Position numbers and translations under genes: made by a program. From Clonostachys chloroleuca (Eukaryota > Ascomycota > Sordariomycetes > Hypocreales > Bionectriaceae), in NCBI GenBank assembly GCA_037952775.1, contig JBANAY010000001.1, positions 4,588,001 to 4,652,000 on the forward strand: DNA of 64,000 nucleotides, given 5' to 3'. Of this stretch, positions 1 through 10,616 are shown piece by piece. The number at the start of each line of letters is the position of its first letter. Position 1 is the first letter of the stretch. Under the pieces are notes generated by a model that was not told the DNA's origin, searched no databases, and saw only the letters and a program-made list of their open reading frames with translations.

Positions 1-320
1 TCGAGGATGCCCCGGGTGTAGTACCAGAGCATCGACAGCCTGAGTCTCTCATTCCGGGCAAGGAAAGCCCGCAAGTAGGGCTCCGTTACGTATGGCGGTT
101 TATCTGGGATAGACGAGGGCGCAAACGGGGCCGATTTGGGGGGGTAGAGAGTCTCCCCGGAGGCGAGAGGCCACGGGTCGATGGGCTTGTCGAAGTTACG
201 AGGGTCGTAGATGGGCCCCACGGTCTGTTCCCGAGCTGGAAGCGGTTCATGTTGAGAGGACAGGACAGCGGCGTCGGCGCGGGGGAAGAAGGACACGCCT
301 GGCCTCCGTGTCGAAGTCAT
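1..320 (-). CDS. Probable hybrid sensor histidine kinase, N-terminal fragment (cut by window edge)
   Basis: The reading frame opens with ATG at 320 and stays open to the window edge, giving about 106 residues. The start is Thr/Ser/Arg-rich and is followed by a Pro-rich stretch; near the end lie PYLRAFLARNERLRLS and LWYYTRGIL. This last segment resembles the region just before the GAF domain in fungal group hybrid histidine kinases, which signal through His-Asp phosphorelay. That match is from memory of the family; the GAF, HisKA, HATPase and receiver domains would all lie outside the window. The length to the edge fits an N-terminal linker. It could be another large signalling protein sharing this linker. 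Transcription is divergent from the polymerase gene at 1168. Confidence 0.5.
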   Translation of the reverse strand, partial: MTSTRRPGVSFFPRADAAVLSSQHEPLPAREQTVGPIYDPRNFDKPIDPWPLASGETLYPPKSAPFAPSSIPDKPPYVTEPYLRAFLARNERLRLSMLWYYTRGIL

Positions 321-1167
321 CGCTAATCCGGCATGTTTAGTATGTATGTGTTGTGTTGTGGGATCGGTTGTGCCCGTCTCCCCAGAAGGCGAGGGGCAGG
401 TGCTTGCTGGAGGCCAGTGGAGGGATCCACCGAGCCTCGATCGATCGCCGATGGCGAGCAAGAAAATGGGCAGATGGGCTCGTGTGACCCTGCTCATCCG
501 TAATTTAGCCCCTTTCGCTCCGCTGTTTTGGCACTTTGTTGAATCAATAACCCGACGCATTTTGCTGCATTAGGCTGGACAAGGGTATATTTAATGTATT
601 ATGCAGGAACTAGGCCCAACGCTCGCTCGCGGCAGTCTCCGTGGTCCATGGAGCATTCTAGATTTTGCTACACCATGGCGAGTCATTATTTGCGGCAGTG
701 ATGGCCATTATCGTAAGAGCCGGTCGAATTTCTCTCATGTTTGGTCTTAGTGTCGATGATGATCCTCATAAACACCGTTAACTATATATAAAGTGTTGAC
801 ACCGGGGTGGGAGAGGAAAATATTCCAGGCGTCGTCGGTTCTCGCTCTTTCGAACTCAACCTTCCCTGTCATAAACTGATTACTCACATTTTACACACTC
901 CCACATCAATTCCTAACAAGCTTCACTGCGAAAAACTATATCAAAACGAAAATTCAGGCTGTTTCTTATCTAGTAATGGGCTGATAACGCTTGTTGCCTG
1001 CATCACTGTGGCTCGCTAAGTCTTCCAAAAAATTGGAATTGTGAGATGTAGGGGTAGCTGACATCGCGGATTATATAAGCGCGCCTCATTCACTTCCTCC
1101 CAAAATCCGTGAATCTTCAACACTTCGGCAATCGACATGCCGCATCAACAAAGCAATTTACCCAAAG
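321..1167. other. Divergent intergenic region, no gene seen
   Basis: This interval separates the divergent kinase fragment and polymerase gene. Short open frames at 346-573 and 807-1019 have no recognisable protein features. TATA-like strings occur near 784-791 and at 1072-1078. Confidence 0.5.
1072..1078 (+). promoter_or_regulatory. TATA-like element upstream of the polymerase gene
   Basis: The string TATATAA lies 90 bp before the ATG at 1168, followed by a pyrimidine-rich leader. Spacing is plausible for a fungal core promoter. It is a pattern match only. Confidence 0.35.
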
Positions 1168-2609
1168 ATGGCTGCCTCGACGGGTTCGAATCAAGCAATA
1201 AAGCCGGACTCAAATTTATTCAAATCGTTTGTTGGTGTTGCGGCCATAAAAAAGGGTTATGAGGGCGTGGATCGCGACAAGGTCAGTCACGAAGAGTCAA
1301 CAACAGTTCAGTCCATGCGTGTCAACCACTGAACAATTGGTGCTAGATCGCCAGAACCGTCTACGAAGCCTCCAAAGACTCGTTGTATTTCAATCATCAA
1401 CAAAAGAGAGATGAGGCGTTAACCGAAAAGTGCAACGCGCTGATGGAGAGGAAGCGTCTCCTGGAAGCATCAGATACTACGTCGCAGCTCTTTCATGCCG
1501 ATAAAGTTGTCGCTCGCCTCAAGAATAATCGAGATCTTTCGCAGTCCATCGTCCATATCGATTGCGATGCGTTTTATGCCTCAGTCGAGCAGCGTGATCG
1601 CCCTGACCTGAAAGACGTGCCCTTTGCCGTTGGGGATACCGTTGTCGCGGCTTGCAATTACATCGCCAGAAAGACCGGATGCCGAGCTGGAATGGTAATC
1701 GCGGTCGCCAAAAAAATGTGCCCCAACCTCACAATTGTCAAGCCCAACCATGATCGATATAGGGAGGTGATGGCACAGATTTGTAAGGCAATGCAGAAGT
1801 ATGATCCTGGGTATGAAATCTGCGGCACAGATGAAGCTTATCTGAATATCACGAAGTACTGCAAGGAATTTGACATTAAACCATGGGATGTGGTCGAGAG
1901 TCTGCGTAAGGATATTAGGCATGAGACTGGTATCGCAGTTGCTGCAGGCATCGCAGCCAATATCCAACTCGCAAAAATTAGTTCCACGTTCATCAAACCA
2001 GATGGCCAGTACCAGTTGCCCAGGGAACCGGATATCATGATGGCCTTCATCAAAGATCTACCTGTGAGGAAGGTGACAGGGGTTGGGCATACTCTGGATC
2101 GGCAACTCGCTAGCATAGGCGTTGCCACATGCGACGACATTTTCTCACAGCGACAATTTTTGAGGGACCTGTTTGGGGACCGGTTATTTGAATTTTTGCT
2201 TGAAGTGTACCTGGGATGCGGAAGAACAGAACTTCAAGCCACACTGGACCAGCAGAAAAAGAGTGCCAGCATAGAGCGCACTTTCAAAGAAACCTCAGCC
2301 CCCGACATAGTTGAAAGAAACTTGCGGACGGTGTGTGAGGACGTCGAAGCCAAGCTAAAGGAGCTCAACCGTGCTGGGCAGACTCTCACAGTAAAGGTCA
2401 AAATGAATGATTTTGAGTCGTATTCGAAGCAAACGAAGCTACCGAAAGCAATCACTAGCGCCCGCGATATCTTCCAGCATTCTCTTCCATTTGTCAAGGC
2501 AACATTGGCCAGCAAACCGCACCAGCCATGCCGATTGCTTGGTGTGAGGGTCGCAGCTTGTGAGCAAGAACTACACTCTCAGCGCAGCCTTTCAGCGCAT
2601 GACGGATAA
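1168..2609 (+). CDS. Y-family DNA polymerase kappa (DinB-type), truncated reading frame
   Basis: Translesion DNA polymerase, expected in the nucleus. Exons are 1168-1281 and 1347-2609; the 65-nt intron starts GTCAGT and ends CTAG. The joined frame gives 458 residues. The start MAASTG was chosen because the next residues (LFKSFVGVAAIKKGYEGVD) are the usual start of fungal Pol kappa. Catalytic carboxylates are present: D110 and D112 in HIDCDAFY, and D200-E201 in GTDEAYLN (the family usually has S-[IL/M]-DEAYLN). The helix-hairpin-helix (KVTGVGH) and little-finger end (LLGVRV) follow. Just after LLGVRV the frame runs into an unrelated 3' end, while the expected continuation, including a zinc finger, sits in another frame (see next entry). 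The catalytic core is intact, so a shortened enzyme is possible; a decayed paralogue or a sequence error are alternatives. Confidence 0.85.
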
Positions 2610-3052
2610 AAGTACACATTCTAAGCCAGTCTCCTTGTCGGGGGCGAAGGAAAAAGAGCCGTCCAGTCCGGCTGGAAAGCGAAAGCTGGGTGATAATCTT
2701 GACAGCCCTGAATTGTCGCCACGGAAGAAGTCTTCAAATCTTGCCTCAGAGAGCCCGGAGGTAAATCCCTTAGAACCACCCAGGTGCCCAGATGAGATGG
2801 TCAGATGCCCGATTTGCGATCGGGATCAGCCACTAGACAACGTAACCTTCAACCAGCACCTTGATATCTGTCTATCGTCGTCAGAAATCCAGAAATACAG
2901 TTGAGGAAACTGCAGAACAGGGGACTTCAATGTCAGAAGCCAAAACCACCGAAATCGTAGTTCATACTCGAACAGATGGAGTAGAGCCTGCGCGGGAAGG
3001 GCGTTTGGCACTCATGCGACGTTTCTTAACCGTTTATCTGGTTATATACTAG
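2560..3052 (+). pseudogene. Displaced C-terminal part of the polymerase kappa gene (Rad18-type UBZ finger)
   Basis: From 2560 a second frame, +1 relative to the polymerase frame, encodes a Ser/Pro/Lys-rich linker and then CPICDRDQ...FNQHLDIC, a C-x2-C...H-x3-C arrangement typical of Rad18-type ubiquitin-binding zinc fingers found at the C terminus of DNA polymerase kappa. It stops at 2904. A third frame then continues to 3052 and contains RNTVEETAEQ, which resembles the residues that normally follow the finger. No GT-AG intron of plausible size joins the first pair of frames. The simplest reading is one clear and one possible indel in the 3' third of the gene. A single-base sequence or assembly error is not excluded. 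Confidence 0.6.
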
Positions 3053-5972
3053 AATTATAATTGCGGTTACAAGCATCAGCTTCGCTAGGAACGCTGGAGG
3101 AGCCAGGCCGCTAGGTTTCATCCTAGAGAATGTCTCTCTACAGCGATGATATACTCATCAAAACGTCGACGCGAAGTTTGAATATGATCTAGTGAAGCCC
3201 AATCGTGAGAAGGAAATGGCAAGATCTTTACTCTCTAAAAGGATGTGTGTGGTCCATGGGATTAGGGAGCTGAGGGAAGCTTCAACGACCTTACCGGGCT
3301 GGAACCCTGAGAATTAACACAGACATACTAGAAGTGGTTGAAGAATACCGGAAACCCACAACATCTATCTACAGAGTCTTCACCCGTCTTGCTTTATCGC
3401 ATAGCTTACTCCTTGTGGTTTAAAAGCTAAGCGAACATCAATATCGTTCTACACATCACTAGGGCACTACGCCTTTGAAAGGCAGAAGCAGGCCAGGAAT
3501 CTTTTGTGGTGGACCTCATTTCAGATAGCTCTGGGCTTTAGATCTTGAATATCATGCTTTACATTAATTTTCAACTTGGATAAGCCAGCTTCATTCTCCT
3601 TTTTAAGTTATGTGCCCCTCCACTTCTACATCGTCGTCGTACAAAGCCCTGTTAACCCTCAGCGCTTGGACCGGAGAATCATTTCTAACAATCTTCAAGG
3701 GCGCTCCTATAGGCGCAGCAAATTCGAAAGTCGTAGAGATTGTTGTTCTGCAGAGAGTCGATGGTACAGTCATCTCGCGACATAGTTGCCGCTAGCCATT
3801 TCGCAACAAGACTTAGAGGATTCAGGGATAGGGACCTTGGTGCTGGTATGCAGGCACTTGCAGGCCATCGCCGAAGTCGAGAAAATGGCAGCAGGCAACA
3901 CGAAAATGTTATAGAATTGCATGATGGGCTCGAAATGAAAGTACCGAACCGTGTTTGTTAAGTTTCGGAGTGTTTATTGGTTGATGAAGCTGATTGGGTG
4001 TCTGTGTTTTCTGCTAAAAGCCAAGAAAATTTCATCTGCATTATATACTTCAGTATGTTCCAATCATCGAAACTTGTAATAGTTTGTCACTTCTGACAAA
4101 TGTTCTTCCATCAACCCATATCCTTGCCGTGTATCGGTCTTTGGAATCTCTCTGTATGAAGGCGTTGCCGACAAAGCCGATATCACACATGATTCAATGT
4201 AGAGGTGCTGATCTATGCCTATATCTAGTAGGTCCCCTCTCCCCGTATGTGTAAACTTGAGGAATATTCCGGAAAATTCGGCCTTGAATCTTTTGTAAAG
4301 AGAATCTGCCGAAGCGCGCGGTCTGACTAAGTACCTGACCGAATATAAAGGGTGCTGAACCTGGGTGACTGTCTACTGCGCGCGGCTTGTCGGAGATCAG
4401 CTTCCTGCTCGAGCTAGCGTCAGATGAAGTTGCTCTTTCCATCACAGGATCTTTGATTCGACAGGTAGGTCTATCTTTCCCTCCGCGCCTCTCGGCTCTA
4501 AAGTTCCTCCAGCTGCTCGAAGAGGAACCCCAATGCCGGCGATTGGCTCTTCTTCTCCGACATAATGTCCCAGGCCATGGCCTCAAATGCCGAAAGGGTT
4601 CCGTGAATCATTGGCAGTTGTATTATCCTCTGCCTTCCACAACTACCGAAATATCATATGAATACAGCCATATTAACCCCACTCGAGGGGGAAGTAGTAA
4701 AGCCAGTGTTCCTGTATCGGGAGGGGCTAGAGTTTCCATCGTTATTGAGGCGCAGGGTCTGCCGCTCCTGTCACCAGCTCCATTAGTACGCCATTATCGG
4801 GGCTCGAGATTAATGTACCTCAGTCTCCTTGAACACCTTTCCGCCTGTTCAGATCTGTCCTCATATACTTATCTTTGACTCGATGGACTGTTACATAGGC
4901 TCCAGCGACCTAAGACCATCCGTTTCGTCGACTGACCGAATTCTCGCTAGATCTAATCGATTTCTGTTAAATTCGATAACACCTGGCTCTAAGTGTGACT
5001 TGAACGCTGTGACATTGAATTAAAGTTATTCCCCTCGAGAGTCTTGCCTTCTTGAAGTTTGATCGAGGCCCAATGACTCAGCTCGGGCTGCGATTTGATA
5101 TATTGAGACTGCGCTCGCTAATACTAGGCTTCACAGGATATGGGCTCGAGCATTGTCATACCATGGCTGAGAATTTAAGCCAAAGAAAAGATTTGAAATC
5201 CAACAAGATTTGGAGAAACCCCTCTAGTTTGGCTGTACCAAGTGTCATTATCTCGCTGCCCTGAACTTTAGTGTCTCGACAATTCAACGCTTGTTCTCAC
5301 TATTGATAATAAGTGAGCCACCGTCACCCACTTAATCGACGCTAGTTCGTTGCGATCGGCAAGCCAAAACCGATTCAGGGGCACATTGACTATGATTGGC
5401 TCCTAATTATTGATTTGTTTCGGAGTTAGATTGTCTCACGCCTGAAACGGGAGGACTTCACTGTTCATGCGAGCGAGGAGGCGCTGCTTCCTGAACAAAC
5501 AAATACCCTTATAAGGAGAATCACATCGTGAGAGCTTTCTATAATCATGATGAAAGCTATACTCGAGGCAAGCTTCATCGGATTACGGCCATGATGTGCC
5601 TCTCGCACCATGGCTTGGATAACGCTGGCTAGACCCTGGCCTTTTCAAGCAATAGCGCGAAACAGAGATTAAAGCAGCCAGCCGGTCGTGGCCTGGAAGA
5701 CCGGATGGCCGCCTCCAAGGTGTGCCATTGGTCTTCCGATTGCCAAAGCCGGCTGATAAACAGGGTAAAATTGCTATGTACTTCATCTCCCCACCTCTGT
5801 GCCCGTTGCGCGCATCCATTTCTTGACTTCATCAAATCCATACGCTCGTTTCCCGGCCTCACACCAGCTTTCGTATTGGAAGTAGTCATTCTTTTAAACC
5901 AGTCACTCTTTTTTACTTGAAATGTACGGTTGATCGTTTGTTTTACTCCTTTGGACTACGTAGGCAGGCAAA
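3053..5972. other. Long stretch without an intact gene; scattered coding-like fragments
   Basis: No complete gene model could be built. A 50-codon open stretch on the plus strand at 3165-3317 contains FEYDLVKPNREKEMARSLL and looks protein-like but has no start or recognised family. On the minus strand around 4500-4620 the string MIHGTLSAFEAMAWDIM is also protein-like but is bounded by stops. A minus open frame at 5629-5889 has no recognised domain. These may be gene relics. The last 100 bp should contain the promoter of the secreted-protein gene at 5973. Confidence 0.4.
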
Positions 5973-6986
5973 ATGAGGTGTCTATCGCTTACTCAGTCGA
6001 TTCTTGTGGCTGCCATTTCGGTTTTCCCGGTAGCTGCCATCACAAGTTTGCCAGCAAGTTGCGGACAGAACCTATTCGCGAACCCCTCGTTTGAGAACGG
6101 AGTCACAGCAGTTCCTGGATGGACTTACGAGTTCACTCCCGGAGAGTCCACCGACCAGCACAGTGATGGAGCAAAGTCGATGTCAATGTTGGTACACATC
6201 TTTGGATAGCTTGCGATTACATACTGACAACGACATACAGCCTCACAAGTCCATCGGCCAACAATTTCGGGCAAACAGTGTACGGACTGGACGCGACCCA
6301 AAAGTACGACATCACTATCAACTACAAAGCTATTGTGAACCCCAGCGCCGCAGCCGGATTCACATGTTACATCTCTGTTTACCTGTCCATTCCTCAAGGC
6401 TCAGTCTATCAAACCGGCGCTTTGAAGTTCACCGCAGATGGCAACGACAAAGGATGGAGTACGCTTAGGTCTCCTGGAATGAGACTACCATACCCAGACG
6501 GAGTATTCATCGGCTTTAATGTTTACTGCATGGCGCCAGCGGGGGTTCTATCACGGGGCAGGCACTCTCTATTTCGACAACGCCATAATTGCAGTCCCTT
6601 GCCCCGTGTCGTCAACGACTGAGATCTCCACTCCATCCTCACCAGTACCGACCCCTTCGGCAACCTCGCTATTTCCCACTCCGACTCCTGTGGCCTCTTC
6701 AACCTCTGACCAGCTGGCATCAACAACTCCTGCCGACCCATCAACCCCGCCCAGCTCCTCGACTCCGGGTACAGATGCTGTTACGCCAACACTGACGACG
6801 CCAGATTCATCTATCACTACACCAGCCATTACTCCCACCACTCTCTCGACTGTAACAACGCCTATCTCGTCTACCGAGAGCCCAGTGTCTGATTCAACCT
6901 CCACGACCTCAACACCAACAGATCTTGCCTCTGCACCTACACCAACACCTTCCCGTAGGCCTTGCAGGAGCCGTCGCATTCGTTGA
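5973..6986 (+). CDS. Secreted CenC-like carbohydrate-binding protein with Ser/Thr/Pro-rich tail; frame broken
   Basis: Exon 1 is 5973-6187; the intron 6188-6240 (GTTGGT...ACAG) keeps frame and gives GAKSMSILTSPSANNFGQ. Residues 1-22 form a signal peptide. NLFANPSFENG, then GWTYEF, are typical of the start of fungal CenC-type (CBM4/9-like) beta-sandwich domains; VYGLDATQKYDITINY continues it. Near 6540-6560 the frame must change: the first frame ends at 6622 without meaning, whereas the frame -1 to it carries AGTLYFDNAIIAVPC, the expected domain end, followed by about 110 Ser/Thr/Pro residues to 6986. A hydrophobic VGLAGAVAFVD, resembling a GPI-type tail, lies in yet another frame at about 6954-6988. 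The break sits at a run of five G. It could be a real mutation or a sequence error. Role inferred: cell-wall or substrate-binding surface protein. Confidence 0.6.
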
Positions 6987-7452
6987 TTAGAGCTGGTGTC
7001 TGCGATGAAATCAAGGGAGCAGAGGCTTATGACGGATTGTTGTATCATTCAATGGGCTTGCGACGTAAAATATTGAGTTCACTGTTCTTCTTACATCAAG
7101 ACTCAAGAAGCGGCCATCTTCTAGCCTATTATTGACAGATCTAGCGGAGAGAACTTTGAGTTCAAGATTTGTGAAAGGAGCGAAGGGAGAGCTCGTAGAA
7201 TCTAGTTTAGCGAATTTGACCTCTTTTTATTGAATTACAAAATGTTTTGGAAAATCGACAACTCTGTAGCTTTCAACAAGGGTTCCTAGAACCTAATTTT
7301 CTCTTTCCCTGTATCTAATTATTCTTTTACTTTAACTCATCCCCAATTAGAGAAGAAAGAAAAAGTAGAACTTCATTCTATCAACGTTTGCTTCCCCCTT
7401 TTGGCCTCAACCACACGGATAAAGCCATATATCATTCGCGACACTTTGACAC
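6987..7452. other. Intergenic, convergent 3' regions
   Basis: AT-rich sequence between two convergent genes. Likely 3' untranslated and terminator regions. No gene seen. Confidence 0.5.
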
Positions 7453-9245
7453 CTAGCTTTTCGTAACAATGACCTGGGTTTGTTGTTCAACCTCCGGGCT
7501 ACTAGATCCTCTATTTCCATCATCAGTGGAGTCGCTTTCCTCTCCAGGAATCCTGTCTTTGATCAAATGAGCGGCCCATGTGGTAAACGGAGCCCCAACG
7601 TAGAACAAGACAACTGAAACGATCAAGTTGGTCATCAAAGTTGCGCCTCGGATAGACCCAATACCATACCCGATGGCGGACCCGAGAGCCTCTCCACCCC
7701 GAAGGACAGCCATGGATAGAGCTACGGTGTCCATGTCGTAATCATGTGTGCCCAAAGCCCAATAGAGCCACATGCCGATAGCTTCATAGGCCACCCTAAT
7801 AGATAATAGTCAGCTATACTGCCTCGGACAGCCTAGGAGTTTTTTTTTTTTAAAAGATTGGAAAATTGGAAATACCTGTAGAGCGTGAAGATTGCTACGC
7901 CTTGGTTCCATTTGTCACCAGACCAATCGATTTCGCCCGGGCTATTTTTGGCCCATCTCTCTTGTATCACAATATTCCAGATCCAAACGAGAGTGTATAG
8001 AGCAAATGTCGCGTACCAGAAGCTCCTGGCTTGAGTAGACCGACGGAGCTTTCTGGTATCTAGCCACCAGCCTCCGATAATGTTGACAACGACCCCTACG
8101 AGGGCAGTAATAAGCCCGGCAAGTGTTCGAGCCCTCACAGTGAAGTAGGCCGCCATGTAATTGCCTTGGTAAGTAATGCCCCATTGAGCAGTGATATATG
8201 CTGGGATGAAAAGAACGATTTCTTTTCTTTTGAACTGTTGTAAAAATCCAACGAGTTGGTTCTTGAATGTTCGGTTCTGGTTCGCAAAAGTCGGTTTTCG
8301 GCCATCGTCACGAACTAGCTTGTCGGGTGGTGACAAAAGGAGAGCCAGAGGGAGACCAAGGCACTGGATGGCAATGAGAACGATGTAGGTTTTGGGAGAA
8401 ATAGCCCCTGTCTTATCCTTGTCGCTATTCAAGCTGAGTTGAATCGACGCTGCAATAATGGATCCGAGTTTGCCAATAGCCATCCATATAGCCACTTGAA
8501 GAAACAATTGAAAAGTCAACACGGAAAAAAATACGAAGTTTATCAACTGATTAACCAAATTAACCCTTCACTTACCGCATCTGCCTCTCTTTCTAACTTC
8601 AGGATAACCGACAGCAATTGCGGCTTCTCCAGGCCATAAAGCGGTAGCCTGAGAATGTTAATTCGGACACTTGGGACGAACATACCAATGAACGACATAC
8701 CGATAATCCACAGAGCGCTGCACCTAGAAGAAGAAACCACTGTGTTCCGTATACAGAGTTCACGTATAGAGATGCGGAATAACAGACGTATCCGATACAC
8801 CCAAACACCACAATCCACTTCATCCCGATCAAGTTTCCAATGACGCTGGCAAAGGGCGCCAGTACCACCATAATTCTGCCTCTTAGATTAGAAAAAATTT
8901 CTCTCAAGCCATATGTACAACCCGATAGTGTTCCTTTGGCAAGGTATCAAAGAGCACATTAGATTCCAGAACAAAATTAGTGGGGGCTTACACAAACGTA
9001 ATCACATTTGCCGCGTTGACAGCGTAAGGCTCGGCCTGTCCACCAGCACCCAAGCCTAAGAATGATTAGTTTCTATGCCATGTGTAGTTTTAGACGATCA
9101 CGAACTGACCGTTCATGGCATTCCATATTCCCGGTTGGGTGAAGCTAATGAGTCCAAGGAGGACCGCCTGAAAGTATGTCCCACGGAACGCATTGTGAAT
9201 TTTCCCACCGAAAGTCGATGACTGAGAGCCTAGTGGACCCGCCAT
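7453..9245 (-). CDS. UNC93-like major facilitator superfamily membrane protein
   Basis: Six exons on the minus strand: 9245-9110, 9055-8992, 8875-8701, 8648-8576, 8494-7876 and 7795-7453. All junctions are GT-AG and every phase closes, giving 469 residues. The start MAGPLGSQSS is followed by FRGTYFQAVLLGLISFTQPG, the usual first helix of fungal UNC93-like (DUF895) MFS proteins. Other landmarks are GLGAGG after helix 1, EAAIAVGYPE, and the loop ending in GGWWLDTRK. About eleven or twelve hydrophobic segments are visible, with a short acidic/polar cytosolic tail (GEESDSTDDG). Substrate is unknown: members are called ion-channel regulators or general transporters without firm chemistry. The gene looks intact. 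No neighbour suggests a pathway. Confidence 0.8.
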
Positions 9246-10616
9246 TATGATTCAAAGCGTAGACGAGAAGCTGATGATCTGTCAATCCATCTTTAATGAG
9301 GAAATTGCACTGCTCTTATAGAATGACACACAATGACCCTCAGTGGATATATCTCGTCGTTGTTCCCGTTTTAATGGCGTACGAAGCCAAGAAAATTACA
9401 TCAACTCTTTCAGATATCTTTGAGTGGATTCGAAAGCCTCTCCTATTGTGACATTTGCAGGGTTGCTAGGAACGAGATCCGAAGTTCTTGCGATCTTAGT
9501 TCATCACGCAATCTACCATCTTATCGCTTGGACGAAAGCTCCACAGCAATCCCTTTACCTTGCTTTGCTACATCGGTCCGAAAAGACCCAATTATCACAA
9601 TCTATAAAAGGGGCCAAGATCAGGATGTGTGAAGTGGTTGGAGTAGATACGCCTTAGTACTGCGAAAAGCCATTGAATTCTACAGAGACTACATTCAAAT
9701 CAAACGAGAGTGATAAGGCACAACCAGTTTTAGCTACTGTGACGGAAGAGCTTTTTTGCTAGTAAGCTTTAACATTCAAATACTTTAGCTACTAACAGTA
9801 GGGCTCTAACAGAGCATCTTTAGTTTGGCATTATCTATCACGTCATTCATGCGCTTCTTCCACCACCGTCTTAGTCGCGTTTTAAACACTCAAGTTTCTA
9901 TCCGTTTCCGGGATATAACCGGCTTTGATCCGACCTTAATACAGGGGTTCATTCGTCTAGCATCTTATACATTGAGATAGTCAGCCTCTCAATATCCCCT
10001 ATCGTATTTCATTACTTATTGTTTGTAGACATGTAAGTTATGGGTGATCTCCCGGCTCGTAAACGCGGGCCGAGTGGTCACCACCGAGCCTAGGCTGTTT
10101 CAACTGGGTTCACGGGGTCTTTGCTGATAAAGGCATAGTCAGTGGTGGGACGTTGATCACGAGCGGGCACTAAGACTGAAAACACTCTACTCTTAGGAAC
10201 TCGGATTTAAAAGAACGCCTTATTGGCCTTGTCAGCTTAGCTTCTCAAGTAGATTTATTTCAGCGAGGTAACGGTAACTGCAACATTTTCTTGTGGCCGG
10301 CAATGTTCAAATGTTTGAAGCCCTTGGATCAGCCCGATGGGTTTCAGAGACTTGAGCTCAGCAATTTTTTAAAAAGCGAATGTAGAACTTGAGAAAGGCT
10401 GGAATCGCGGCACCCGTAGTTGGTAAGTTTCCGTCTTTGCTCCCCTTTTATATAGTAGCAAGATTTGTTATTTGGTTGGCCCGAAGACAAAATGGGCGTA
10501 GAGTAAGGTCTTTGGCACAAGATGCTCAGGGCTTCGGTCAGAAAATAACCAAACTATTCTGTTAAACATATGGCATCTTTCCTATATACGATCTAGTCCA
10601 TATTAAACTAAAAAAA
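9246..10616. other. Intergenic region, no gene seen
   Basis: Upstream region of the UNC93-like gene and downstream region of the F-box/ankyrin gene. Short overlapping open frames at 9420-9657 have no features. Confidence 0.45.

Noticed and set aside
10062..10110. GC-rich segment with partial inverted repeats (near GTGGTCACCAC)
   Set aside because: The inverted repeat is imperfect and short, and does not fold as a tRNA or other RNA I recognise.
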